Of a stretch of DNA of 64,000 bases, positions 24,102 through 34,469 are shown piece by piece. A program made the position numbers and the translations under genes. Numbering within the stretch: position 1 is the stretch's first letter; each line of letters starts with the position of its first letter. The notes below the pieces were generated by a model, which saw only the letters and a list, made by a program, of their open reading frames with translations, searched no databases and was not told where the DNA came from. The DNA is taken from NCBI RefSeq assembly GCF_000003815.2, contig NC_049988.1:1513150-1577149 (forward strand), given 5' to 3'. Source of the DNA: Branchiostoma floridae (lineage: Eukaryota > Chordata > Leptocardii > Amphioxiformes > Branchiostomatidae).

Positions 24102-25758
24102 ATATTTCAGCCATACCATAGGTATGGTGAAATATATTGTATTCGTAATGTTTCTTTCTCCTGTCAAATCTTCAGAACACGGTATCTCCCTTGTTCCTCA
24201 ACCGAATGACTTGAAATTTGGCACAAGGGTAGAGTGGGCCAATACCCTCGGACGTTTTTTTTCATTTTTTCCATATCTGTCTCTTAAATGATTTTATTAA
24301 GGTTTTTTGGTCATCTTAAGACCAAAACTGTATATTTGGGCCCCCTGTACCCTGGTATTATAACCGAATGATCTGAAATTTGGCACAGATGTGCCTTGAT
24401 AAGTCCCCCATATAGATTCAATATCAGTTTTGGTGTTCAGTATAACAAAATGCTTATTTTTGCGATTTTTTGGTCATTTTTTTACCAAAAAAGGACACTT
24501 TTGGCTCCTGTACCTTGGTTTTAGAACCAGATGACCTGAAATTTAGTATAGGAGTGCCCTAGACATATGCGCACATGGATTCAATAACACTTGAGGTATA
24601 CAGTACAACAAAATGCTTAATTTTGCGATTATTTGGCCATTTTATGACCAAAAAGTACACTTTTGGCTCTTGTGCTCTGGTTTTAAAACCAAATGACCTA
24701 AATTTTGGTAAAAGGGTGCACTAGATATTTATTCAAATGACACATGTATAGTTTTTGTCATAGACTACGTCAAAATGATATATTTGGGGATTGTTTTGTC
24801 ATTTTCCAATAGCCAGAGGGGTCAATGACCTTAAGGTCATTGACCCCCAGCTGCAGATTGCACCTACTTGGCATATATGTCTATTTAATCTAATCAGATA
24901 GGTAACCAATCACTTAGCCTGAATCTATATCCTAAAGAGGGGGGGTGGCAGCCAATCAGCGAGCCCGGTGTTATCTGGAAGAGTCCATTCTTACACGGAG
25001 GGGTTCATTTTTTTTTTATTCATCATTGCACTGGTGAAGTCTTTCAGTGGATGTATTTTTGGACAGGTCTATTTTGCAATTTTACAGAATGTGTGCTGGA
25101 AGAGTCTATTCTCGCACGGAGGGGGGATTTGTCAAAATTCATATTTTGGACTTTGGTGACTTCTAGTTTGTCAAAGTCTTTCAGTAGGGTTATTTTTGGA
25201 CTGGTCTAATTTGCAATTTTACTTGGGTGTTCTGGAAGAGTCCATTCTTGCATGGAGGGGGCTTTTTTAAAAATCCATTTTTTGGACTTCAGTGATTATG
25301 TCAAAGTCCTATTTTAGCGGATGTATTTTTGGACTGCCCTACTTTACATGGGAGAGTCCATTTTTGCACACGGAAGGGGGACTTTTTCAAATTCAGTTTT
25401 GAACGGGTCATGATTCAAAATTCAATTTTTAGTGGAAGTGTTTTTAGACTGGTTTATTATACCTTTTCATGCACTGGGACCTTCTTTGCTAAATTCAATT
25501 TTGGATTTGGTTTCTTATTCAAAAGGCCAAGGTTTCAGCGGGAGAATTTCTGGACTGGTCTATTGTGCAAATTCACATAGGGTGCACTGGAGTCCATTCT
25601 TGAATGGGGGAATTTTGTAAGATTCATTTTTGGGTTAAACCGTCATTAGTAAAAGTGATTTTTCAAATGGGTGATTTTGAAATAGCCTATTGTTGCATGG
25701 GGAGGGAGATGGCTGAAATATGCTGTATTTGCTCTCAAGCAAATGTCGGCCTTTCTAG
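24102..25758 (+). mobile_element. Helitron-like non-autonomous element, copy I (subfamily A)
   Basis: The 3' end has the Helitron pattern: stem-loop ATTTGCT-CTCA-AGCAAAT (25727-25744), fourteen bases to CTAG (25755-25758), then T. The 5' side has a palindrome (24102-24135) whose left arm ATATTTCAGCCAT is the exact complement of ATGGCTGAAATAT (25709-25721) just before the 3' hairpin. The interior has AAATTTGGTAC-type monomers, then ~125-bp repeats containing CTGGAAGAGTCCATT. No Rep/helicase ORF. The exact 5' base is uncertain. Confidence 0.65.
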
Positions 25759-27395
25759 TTATATTGCAATCCATACATAGTATGGGATTGCAATATATTG
25801 TTATATTGCAATCCATACATAGTATGGGATTGCAATATATTGTTTTTCCTGAGTTTCTCCTGTCAAAATCTTCAAATGGATTCAACTTTTTCATTTTTGG
25901 GCCAAATGAGCTGAAATTTGGCAGGGTGGTAGAAATAGCAAATACCCCCAGACGTTTTTTTCACTTTCTTGATAGAGGCCTTAGAATTTGTTATATTTAG
26001 GGTTTTTGGTCATTTTTAGACAAAATATGTATATTTTGGGCCCCTGTGCCCTGGTATTACAAGCTAATGACCTGAAATTTGGTACAGAGGTGCATTGGAC
26101 ATATGAGCACAGAAAACCATCGACACCTTCTTCATAGATCACTTCAAAAATTAGTTATTTTAGGGTTTTTGGCCATTTTTGACTAAAAATGTATATTTAT
26201 GGCTCCTATGCCCTTGTATTAAAACCAAATGACCTGAAATTTGGTACATAGGTGCGTTTGACATATGACCACAGAACCCCATCAACGCTTTATTAATTGT
26301 TTACTCCAAAAAATCCCATACTATGTATGGATTGCAATATATTGTTTTTCCTGAGTTTCTCCTGTCAAAATCTTCAAATGGATTCAACTTTTTCATTTTT
26401 GGGCCAAATGAGCTGAAATTTGGCAGGGTGGTAGAAATAGCAAATACCCCCAGACGTTTTTTTCACTTTCTTGATAGAGGCCTTAGAATTTGTTATATTT
26501 AGGGTTTTTGGTCATTTTTAGACAAAATATGTATATTTTGGGCCCCTGTGCCCTGGTATTACAAGCTAATGACCTGAAATTTGGTACAGAGGTGCATTGG
26601 ACATATGAGCACAGAAAACCATCGACACCTTCTTCATAGATCACTTCAAAAATTAGTTATTTTAGGGTTTTTGGCCATTTTTGACTAAAAATGTATATTT
26701 ATGGCTCCTATGCCCTTGTATTAAAACCAAATGACCTGAAATTTGGTACATAGGTGCGTTTGACATATGACCACAGAACCCCATCAACGCTTTATTAATT
26801 GTTTACTCCAAAAATGAGTTATTTTAGGGTTTTGGGCCATTTTTTACTAAAAATGTATATTTTTTGCTCCTATGCCCTTGTATAGAAACCAAATGACCTG
26901 AAATTTGGTACAGAGGTGCATTGAACATATGCTCACAGGACCCCATTGACACTTTCTTCATAGATCACTTGAAAAATGAGTTATTTTGGGGTTTTCAGTC
27001 ATTTTTGACCAAAAATGTATATTTTTGGCTTCTATGCCCTTGTATGTAAACCAAATGACCTGAAATTTGGTACAAAGGTAAATTGGACATATGACAACAG
27101 GACCCCATCAACACTTTCTTCATAGAGCACTTATTAAATGAGTTATTTTGGGATTTTTAGCCATTTTTAACTAAAAAATGTATATTTTTGGCTCCTATGC
27201 CCTTATATTGAAACCAAATGACCTAAAATTCGGCATGAAGGTGTGTAGGACAAGTGCCCACAGTACTTCATTTTCCCTTTGAGCAAACATTACTTCAAAC
27301 ATTACTTCAAATTGTTAAATTTAGGGATTTTTTCAAGGATGAAGATGGATTGCAATATGCTGTATTTGCTCCCAAGCAAATGTCGGCCTTTCTAG
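25759..27395 (+). mobile_element. Helitron-like elements, copies IIa and IIb (subfamily B)
   Basis: Starts with two 42-bp palindromic units (25759-25800 and 25801-25842; arm ATATTGCAATCCAT). The arm is the exact complement of ATGGATTGCAATAT (27345-27358) before the 3' hairpin (27364-27381) and CTAG end at 27395. A second half-palindrome at ~26312-26340 followed by the same downstream sequence (502-bp shift) shows that a 5' part copy (IIa) is followed by a fuller copy (IIb). Monomers containing GACCTGAAATTTGG recur every 162 bp (26571, 26733, 26895, 27057). Confidence 0.65.
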
Positions 27396-28594
27396 TTTTT
27401 TCTTTGTCTCTCCTGTCAAATCTTCAAATGGGAATAACTTTTTTATTTTTTGACCAAATGACCTGAAATTTGGCAGGGTGGTAGAAATAGCAAATACCCC
27501 CAGACGTTTTTTTCACTTTATTGATAGAGGCCTTAGAATTTATGATATTTAGGGTTTTTGGTCATTTTTAGACAAAATATGTATATTTTGGGCCCCTGTG
27601 CCCTGGTATTACAAGCTAATGACCTGAAATTTGGTACAGAGCTGCATTGGACATATGAGTACAGAAAACCATTTACACTTTCTTCATAGATCACTTCAAA
27701 AATTAGTTATTTTAGGGTTTTTGGCCATTTTTGACTAAAAATGTATATTTTTGGCTCCTATGCCCTTGTATTAAAACCAAATGACCTGAAATTTGGTACA
27801 GAGGTGCATTAAACATATGAGCACAGAAAAAAATCAACACTTTCTTCATAGATTGCTTAAAAAATGAGTTATTTTAGGGTTTTTGGCCATTTTTGACTAA
27901 AAATGTATATTTTTGGCTCCTATGCCCTTGTATTAAAACCAAATGACATGAAATTTGGTACATAGGTGCGTTTGACATATAACCACAGAACCCCATCAAT
28001 GCTTTATTCATTGTCTACTCCAAAACTGAGTTATTTTAGAGTTTTTGGCCATTTTTGACAAAAAATGTATATTTTTGGCTCCTATACCCTTGTATGAAAA
28101 CCTAATGACCTGAAATTTGGTACAGTAGTGCATTGAACATATGCTCACAGGACCCCATTGACACTTTCTTCATAGATGACTTCAAAAATTAGTTATTTTG
28201 GGGTTTTCAGCCATTTTTGACTAAAAATGTATATTTTTGGCTTCTATGGCCTTGTATGTAAACCAAATGACCTGAAATTTGGTACAAAGGTAAATTGGAC
28301 AAATGACAACAGGACCCCATCAACACTTTCTTCATAGAGCCCTTATAAAATGAGTTATTTTGGGATTTTTAGCCATTTTTAACTAAAAAATGTATATTTT
28401 TGGCTCCTTTGCCCTTATATTGAAACCACATGACCTAAAATTAGGCATGAAGGTGTGTAGGACAAGTGCCCACAGTACTTCATTTTCCCTTTGAGCAAAC
28501 ATTACTTCAAATTGTTGAATTTTGGGATTTTTCAAGGATGAAGATGGATTGCAATATGCTGTATTTGCTCCTAAGCAAATGTCGGCCTTTCTAG
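27396..28594 (+). mobile_element. Helitron-like element, copy III (subfamily B, lacks 5' palindrome)
   Basis: Begins with CTCTCCTGTCAAATCTTC close after the preceding CTAG end and repeats the monomer array. It ends with the ATGGATTGCAATAT box, hairpin 28563-28580 and CTAG at 28591-28594, followed by T. Confidence 0.6.
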
Positions 28595-30226
28595 TGTTTC
28601 TTTCTTTCTTTCTTTCTTTCTTTCTCCTGTCAAATCTTCAGAACACGGTATCTCCCTTGTTCCTCAACCGAATGACTTGAAATTTGGCACAAGGGTAGAG
28701 TGGGCCAATACCCTCGGACGTTTTTTTCATTTTTTCCATATCTGTCTCTTAAATGATTTTATTAAGGTTTTTTGGTCATCTTAAGACCAAAACTGTATAT
28801 TTGGGCCCCCTGTACCCTGGTATTATAACCGAATGAGCTGAAATTTGGTACAGATGTGCCTTGATAAGTCCCCCATATAGATTCAATATCAGTTTTGGTG
28901 TACAGTATAACGAAATACTTATTTTTGCGATTTTTTGGTCATTTTTTTTACCATAAAAGGACACTTTTGGCTCCTGTACCTTGGTTTTAGAACCGGATGA
29001 CCTGAAATTTAGTATAGGAGTGCCCTAGACATATGCGCACATGGATTCAATAACACTTGAGGCATACGGTACAATAAAATGCTCAATTTTGCGATTATTT
29101 GGCCATTTTATGACCAAAAAGTACACTTTTGGCTATTGTGCTCTGGTTTTAAAACCAAATGACCTAAATTTTGGTAAAAGGGTGCACTAGATATTTATTC
29201 AAATGACACTTGTATAATTTTTGTCATAGACTACGTCAAAATGATATATTTGGGGATTTTTTTTGTCATTTTCCAATAGCCAGAGGGGTCAATGACCTTA
29301 AGGTCGTTGACCCCCAGCTGCAGATTGGACCTACTGGCATATATGTCTATTTAATCTAATTAGATAGGTAACCAATCACTTAGCCTGAATCTATATCCTA
29401 AAGAGGGGGGGTGGCAGCCAATCAGCGAGCCCGGTGTTATCTGGAAGAGTCTATTCTTACACGGAGGGGTTCGTTTTTTTTTTAAATTCATCATTGGACT
29501 GGTGAAGTCTTTCAGTGGATGCATTTTTGGACAGGTCTATTTTGCAATTTTACAGAATGTGTGCTGGAAGAGTCTATTCTCGCACGGAGGGGGGATTTTT
29601 CAAAATTCATATTTTGGACTTTGGTGACTTCTAGTTTGTCAAAGTCTTTCAGTAGGGTTATTTTTGGACTGGTCTAATTTGCAATTTTACATGGGTGTTC
29701 TGGAAGAGTCCATTCTTGCATAGAGGGGGCTTTTTTTTAAATCCATTTTTTGGACTTCAGTTATTATGTCAAAGTCCTATTTTAGCGGATGTATTTTTGG
29801 ACTGCTCTACTTTACATGGAAGAGTCCATTTTTTGCACACGGAAGGGGGATTTTTTCAAATTCAGTTTTGAACGGGTGATGATTCAAAATTCAATTTTAG
29901 TGGAAGTGTTTTTAGACTGGTCTATTATACCTTTTTATGCACTGGGACCTTTTTTGCTAAATTCAATTTTGGATTTGGTTTCTTATTCAAAAGGCCAAGG
30001 TTTCAGTGGGAGTATTTCTGGACTGGTCTATTGTGCAAATTCACATAGGGTGCACTGGAGTCCATTCTTGAACGGGGGAATTTTGTAAGACTCATTTTTG
30101 GGTTAAACCGTCATTAGTAAAAGTGATTTTTCAAATGAGTAATTTTGAAATAGCCTATTGTTGCATGGGGAGGGAGATGGCTGAAATATGCTGTATTTGC
30201 TCTCAAGCAAATGTCGGCCTTTCTAG
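28595..30226 (+). mobile_element. Helitron-like element, copy IV (subfamily A)
   Basis: Nearly base-for-base repeat of copy I from CTCCTGTCAAATCTTCAGAA onward, with scattered substitutions. It has the hairpin at 30195-30212 and CTAG at 30223-30226 followed by T. A (TTTC)n microsatellite at ~28599-28622 replaces the 5' palindrome. It ends ~120 bp upstream of the zinc-finger coding exon at 30345. Confidence 0.65.
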
Positions 30227-30344
30227 TATTATATCATATTATATTGCATATACATTATGCATTTGCTTTCAATTGTTACGTACCTACTGCAATCTAGCTT
30301 TGATTTGTTTCATCTTTTCAAATGTCTTGTCCATTAGGTTCGAC

Positions 30345-31187
30345 ATGGCAGAGGGAAGTAATGGGTCTCCTACTGCTGTTCCTCAGAACTTCGGTGATGG
30401 ATCTCCTATTGATGTTTTATGCGACCGGGATATACGTACAACAAAAGAACAGTCCACAGCAAGCAAAACCAGTTTGGTCAGTCAACCGGAAGAAAACACT
30501 AATGAGAAGCCCTACATGTGTAGGGAGTGTGGGTACAGGACAGCTAAGAAATCTCATTTATCCGACCATATGAGAATTCATACCGGTGAAAAACCCTACA
30601 AGTGTGACCAATGTAACTATTCTGCAGGAAGGAAATCCCATTTGTATTATCATCTAGCCAAACACACTGGTGACAAACCCTACATGTGTGGGGAGTGTGG
30701 GTACAGGACGGCTCAGAGGTCTCACTTATCCCGACACATGCGAACACACACAGGGCAAAAACCCTTCAAGTGTGACCTTCGTGACTATTCTGCAGCAAGG
30801 AAATGCCATTTGGACCGACATCTAGCCAAACATACTGGTGACAAGTCCTACATGTGTGGGGAGTGTGGGTACAGGACAGCTCAAAAGTCACATTTATTCC
30901 GACATATGAGAACTCATACCGGTGAAAAACCCTACAAGTGTGACCACTGTGACTATTCTGCTGCACAGACGTCCACCTTAAAACAACACCTAGCCATGCA
31001 CACTGGTGAAAGGCCCTACATATGTGGGGAGTGTGTGTACAGGACAACTCGGAAGTCGCATTTATACGAACACATGAGTACTCATACAGGTTATAAACCC
31101 CACAAGTGTGACCACTGTGACTATTCTTCGGCAACAAAGTTCAATTTGGACAGACATGTATCTAAACACACCGGTGATAAGCCTTAG
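30345..31187 (+). CDS. C2H2 zinc-finger protein, eight finger units (one defective)
   Basis: The 280-residue ORF is homologous to the gene at 3579. The frame is open further upstream (to 30123) through Helitron-derived DNA, but the ATG at 30345 is chosen because it follows an AG acceptor (CCATTAG, 30331-30337) and begins the conserved leader (MAEGSNG). Residues 1-56 are leader; eight alternating YMCGECGYR / YKCDQCNYS-type units follow with TGEKP/TGDKP linkers. In unit 4 the second zinc cysteine is replaced by arginine (CDLRDY), so that finger should not fold. The ORF ends at TGDKP then stop, where a further finger starts in degraded form. Candidate DNA-binding regulator of unknown target; possibly a decaying gene. 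Confidence 0.78.
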   Translation: MAEGSNGSPTAVPQNFGDGSPIDVLCDRDIRTTKEQSTASKTSLVSQPEENTNEKPYMCRECGYRTAKKSHLSDHMRIHTGEKPYKCDQCNYSAGRKSHLYYHLAKHTGDKPYMCGECGYRTAQRSHLSRHMRTHTGQKPFKCDLRDYSAARKCHLDRHLAKHTGDKSYMCGECGYRTAQKSHLFRHMRTHTGEKPYKCDHCDYSAAQTSTLKQHLAMHTGERPYICGECVYRTTRKSHLYEHMSTHTGYKPHKCDHCDYSSATKFNLDRHVSKHTGDKP

Positions 31188-32290
31188 TCTTACATGTGTT
31201 TGGGGTGTGGGTACAGACAGCTAAAAAGTCTGGCTTAGCGAAACATATGAGAACTCATGCTGGTAAATAAACCTACAAATGTGGCCAGTGTGACTAAATT
31301 AACCCTATTCAGACGGGGGGGGGGGGCTTTTGAAGCCTGCGCCAACTTTGATGTCCTATAACGCCAGAACGGCTTACGCTAGAGCCACCAAATTTAGTGA
31401 GTTTTTCTAAAATATTGTTAGCAACAATTTGATGTCGTTATTAGCCCCAAATCCAAGATGGCGGACCGTATGGCCAGATCAAGAATAACAAGCTAATTGT
31501 CCCTTAAAATCTGTAATTACCTGGTATTTTTGCATCAAAAAACATCTAAATGAATGAATTTAGTCTATTTCCATTGCCATTTGTGATTATTTGTTGCAAA
31601 AAAAGTATTTTTAAAAATCCAAGGTGGTGAATATAATATGGCGGAGCCCAACACGTATCTTAGATGTGCATGACGTCATTTTATGACGTAATTTTGACGT
31701 CCTTTTTATTGCTAATGGCAACGCAAGTCGTAATAAACATTATTATCCTGTTATCTGCACTTGTTGTTACATTTTTGTAGCATAACTTGAAGTTTTCTGA
31801 GAATACTCTTTTTTCATGGGTCCGGCCAATATAACAATTTGATGACGTCATAATGACATCATCTTACGGCAGTGTAACGTCAAACGTCAAATACACGTCA
31901 GATATTATGTCGACATCATGTCCTGAAAATTTGGTGGTCCTACAGCACGTCGTGTTAGAGTTACAGGACTTAGAAGTGGAGGGCCTCAAAAGCCCCCCCC
32001 CCCCCCCCCCGTCCAGGGATGACCAAAAAAGCCCGGTCTGAATAGGGTTAAGCTTGACTCAACTCACATTTGTAGCTTATCTATCTTAAAATATGAAGAC
32101 TCACAAATGTAAAAAAAAACTTCCAGTGTGACCAGTGTGACTATTCTGCAGCAAAGAAGTGTAATTTCTATCGAAATCTAAGCTAACACTGTCACACACA
32201 CACTGATGGCGTACCCTAAATATATGGGGAGTGTGGATAAAGTACGACCGAACACACGAGAATTCATAGTGGAATAAAACCCTTTAATAT
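31188..32290 (+). pseudogene. Decayed zinc-finger tail, split by a MITE
   Basis: Finger remnants occur at 31188-31298 (TACATGTGTTTGGGGTGTGG, ACATATGAGAACTCATGC). They resume at about 32075-32290 (GTGTGACCAGTGTGACTATT, ATATGGGGAGTGTGG) on the other side of the 31303-32047 element. Frames are broken throughout. Confidence 0.75.
31303..32047. mobile_element. piggyBac-like MITE flanked by TTAA
   Basis: Perfect 12-bp inverted ends (CCCTATTCAGAC / GTCTGAATAGGG) are flanked by TTAA at 31299-31302 and 32048-32051, the piggyBac target duplication. The interior holds a G run near the left end and a C run near the right end, CCAAGATGGCGG, and several GACGTCA motifs. No transposase. Relatives lie at 4885-5610 and 42565-43085. 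Confidence 0.8.
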
Positions 32291-33738
32291 CTTCTTTGGT
32301 CAAGCATTGTAAAGCACAACCACTACATTATTTAACATTGGGATTTCGAGAAATCTAAGAAAACCCGTTTTTATCCAAACGGATACCATATCAGTGTTGT
32401 ATGCCATCTAGCTCTAGTAAACACTAATGGAAAAATCTGAATGCGAAGGGAATGGAAGAAGAATTATACAACAGTAATTATATAATTGTATCTGAAATAT
32501 CGTATGTAAATGCAGGAAGAACAATGCAATGTTGTGCTGGCCCGTTTGTCTATCCCAGATGTGCACCATCGCAGAAACGCCATTGTTTAGGCCGAGGTTT
32601 CCATATGAGTTGGCGCTCAGTCTCTCAGTCACTGGAAAAGGCACTTATCAACATGACACCACAGGATTATGTACAGTTGCGGCCCATCTCGTGCAGGGCG
32701 TCCTGTTTCCGCATAGCGGCGCAATAGGTACGCGACACTCTCCAGGGCTAAGTACGCCGCACTCGGAGCGTTTTACTGTATGCTGGGCCGATTTGAAGTA
32801 GAGGCGGTACACGGGAATTGGACACAGCATGGCAAAGAGTAGAACAGAAACTACCAGGATTGATGTACTTAATTTTATCATAAAGATGAAGATCTCTTTA
32901 CAAATCAAGCTGTTGGAATAATTATCAAATGTCATCTTGTAGGCTTGTATTAAAACAAAAGAACAGTCAACTTGATACTGCCACCTAAGAAAAGTGCAAT
33001 GTTTGTTGTGTCTATGCTTTTATGTTGTTTATAGATATATTCGACTTTTTTTCTAAGGGCCAGTTGTTATACGTCAACATGAAGTAAAGAACTAAGAAGA
33101 CTATATTGTGAATGACTGACATAAAAAAATCACTACACATATGACTACAACTCTTTCCTAAATACTATATATGCCTTAAATTGTTGCTAAACTCAATGCA
33201 CATACAGGCAAACGCACCTGTCCATGTGTCGAAGTAATTGACATGTTCCTGCTACTGAAAACATTTCACACACAATCTAGCACACAGGCCTATGAACACT
33301 ATTCCCAGGCTAGTAAAAACATAAGGTACTAAACACCATCCACACACAGGTAAACAGTCTGCTCCCGGTGCCAAAAAAATCCAATCTAAGGTCAACACAT
33401 CTTTTACTGGATATACATCGATTTTTAAGCCGCCGCCATTTTGCTTGTTCGCGCAGATTCCAGCGATGTTTCCCTCACGGTCCGCGCGGATCGAACATTT
33501 TATTAGAAAACCGTGTGGAATTAGACGAACAAATCTAAATTTTGTGGAGCAGGCATGTGGTAAAGACGCTAAGACTGTTCTTATCGTAAACAGGCATATC
33601 GCTGACCAGTACGAACAATAAAAGAGTCTCACGGTCATTTGGCAAGGTGCATTTAGACCGTTACGTGAAACGCGTACTTTTGTTACTCAAATGGTAACTT
33701 ATCCTCTATAGATTTGTTTTTGTTTTTCTTTCTTTTAG
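32291..33738. other. Intergenic, no established gene
   Basis: Contains the speculative minus-strand ORF listed separately and a GC-rich patch around 33425-33490 with GCCGCCATTTTGC, resembling a YY1-type site. No exon series recognised. Confidence 0.4.
32648..32881 (-). CDS. Candidate small secreted cysteine-rich peptide ORF
   Basis: On the minus strand, starting at an internal ATG (32881), the 77-residue frame opens with a hydrophobic, signal-like segment (LSTSILVVSVLLFAMLC). A KR pair follows, then a segment with five cysteines and one NRT sequon, ending at TGA. Signal, dibasic site and cysteines fit a secreted peptide. No homologue or splice structure is recognised and the codons could be chance. 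An upstream in-frame ATG at 32935 is less attractive because it would bury the signal. Confidence 0.2.
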   Translation of the reverse strand: MIKLSTSILVVSVLLFAMLCPIPVYRLYFKSAQHTVKRSECGVLSPGECRVPIAPLCGNRTPCTRWAATVHNPVVSC

Positions 33739-33948
33739 TCCCTTCCCGCCATGCGTGATCAACTTTGCACTTGATATGTCTGTTGAAGCGTTTTCACAAC
33801 AAGTCTGGATATCAGGTAACTTCTGTGTTGTATGTAATTACAAACGTCTTATTTCGTTCCAAGTAGTTGTTTTCCACTTACGTACGAATCCACCTGTTGA
33901 TTCTAACTGGTTGATTTGTTAGGAAGATCTACACTTCACCTTCACCAG
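33739..33948 (+). CDS. Two weak exon candidates, possibly 5' part of the lectin gene
   Basis: 33739-33815 follows a good pyrimidine tract and AG, is open in one frame, and ends at GTAACT. 33923-33948 (26 bp) lies between AG and GTATGT. Their phases (enter 2, exit 1; enter 1, exit 0) lead into the phase-0 exon at 36874. Nothing in the ~33 residues is recognisable and no signal peptide is seen. Confidence 0.2.
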
Positions 33949-34028
33949 GTATGTGCGACTCAGATATCGCTTCTATAACAAGTAACTATACGTAGGCTCT
34001 CAGTAAATAACACCGTATGGGTATGCAC

Positions 34029-34461
34029 TAGGGGTGGGTACCGGTACAGGAAATTCAGGTCCAGGTCCGGTTCAGGTCCAGAGGATCAGGTCCAGGTTCG
34101 GACCTGAACCTGGACCTGATTCAGTATGACTCATGCCAATGGTTCATTTCACTACAAAGAAATCTGTTTGGTGGAGTATTAGACTCGCACTGGCGTTTTA
34201 AAATCCTACAACGCTAACTGCACCTGTACGATTGGCTGTAAAACTTGGTACAAATGACTATAAACTCTTCTCTACTTCACTCTTGTTATTTTCTTCCACT
34301 TGCAAGCGCCAAAACGTGGGAACGCCTCATAAAATAATCTGTTAATTTCCTTATAGGTCCAACATCCGGTTCACCTAATTTTTTCAGGTCCGGTTTTTCT
34401 GGACCGGTCCAATGAGAAAAACCGGTTTTGTACCGGTACGCTGTACCGATACCCAGCCCTA
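34029..34461. mobile_element. hAT-type MITE, copy 4, intact
   Basis: The 433-bp element has ~20-bp inverted ends (TAGGGGTGGGTACCGGTACA at left; right end complement TAGGGCTGGGTATCGGTACA). It is flanked by the perfect 8-bp direct repeat GTATGCAC (34021-34028 and 34462-34469). It carries the full family interior (GGTCC/GGACC-rich left end; GGTTTTTCTGGACCGGTCCA at right). Best-preserved copy in the window. Confidence 0.88.
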
Positions 34462-34469
34462 GTATGCAC

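Noticed and set aside
25646-26000. ORFs with repeated MDCNITIYCNPILC or QSIHSMGLQYIV
   Set aside because: Translations of the tandem palindrome at the Helitron-like 5' end.
30123-30344. N-terminal 74-codon extension of the second zinc-finger ORF
   Set aside because: It reads through the Helitron-like 3' end and a splice acceptor; the conserved leader begins at 30345.
30544-31137. Minus-strand ORFs of 67 and 123 codons
   Set aside because: Shadows of the zinc-finger repeat on the opposite strand.
33252-33638. Minus-strand 128-codon ORF
   Set aside because: No domain recognised; cysteines and hydrophobic residues are scattered, with no supporting splice context.
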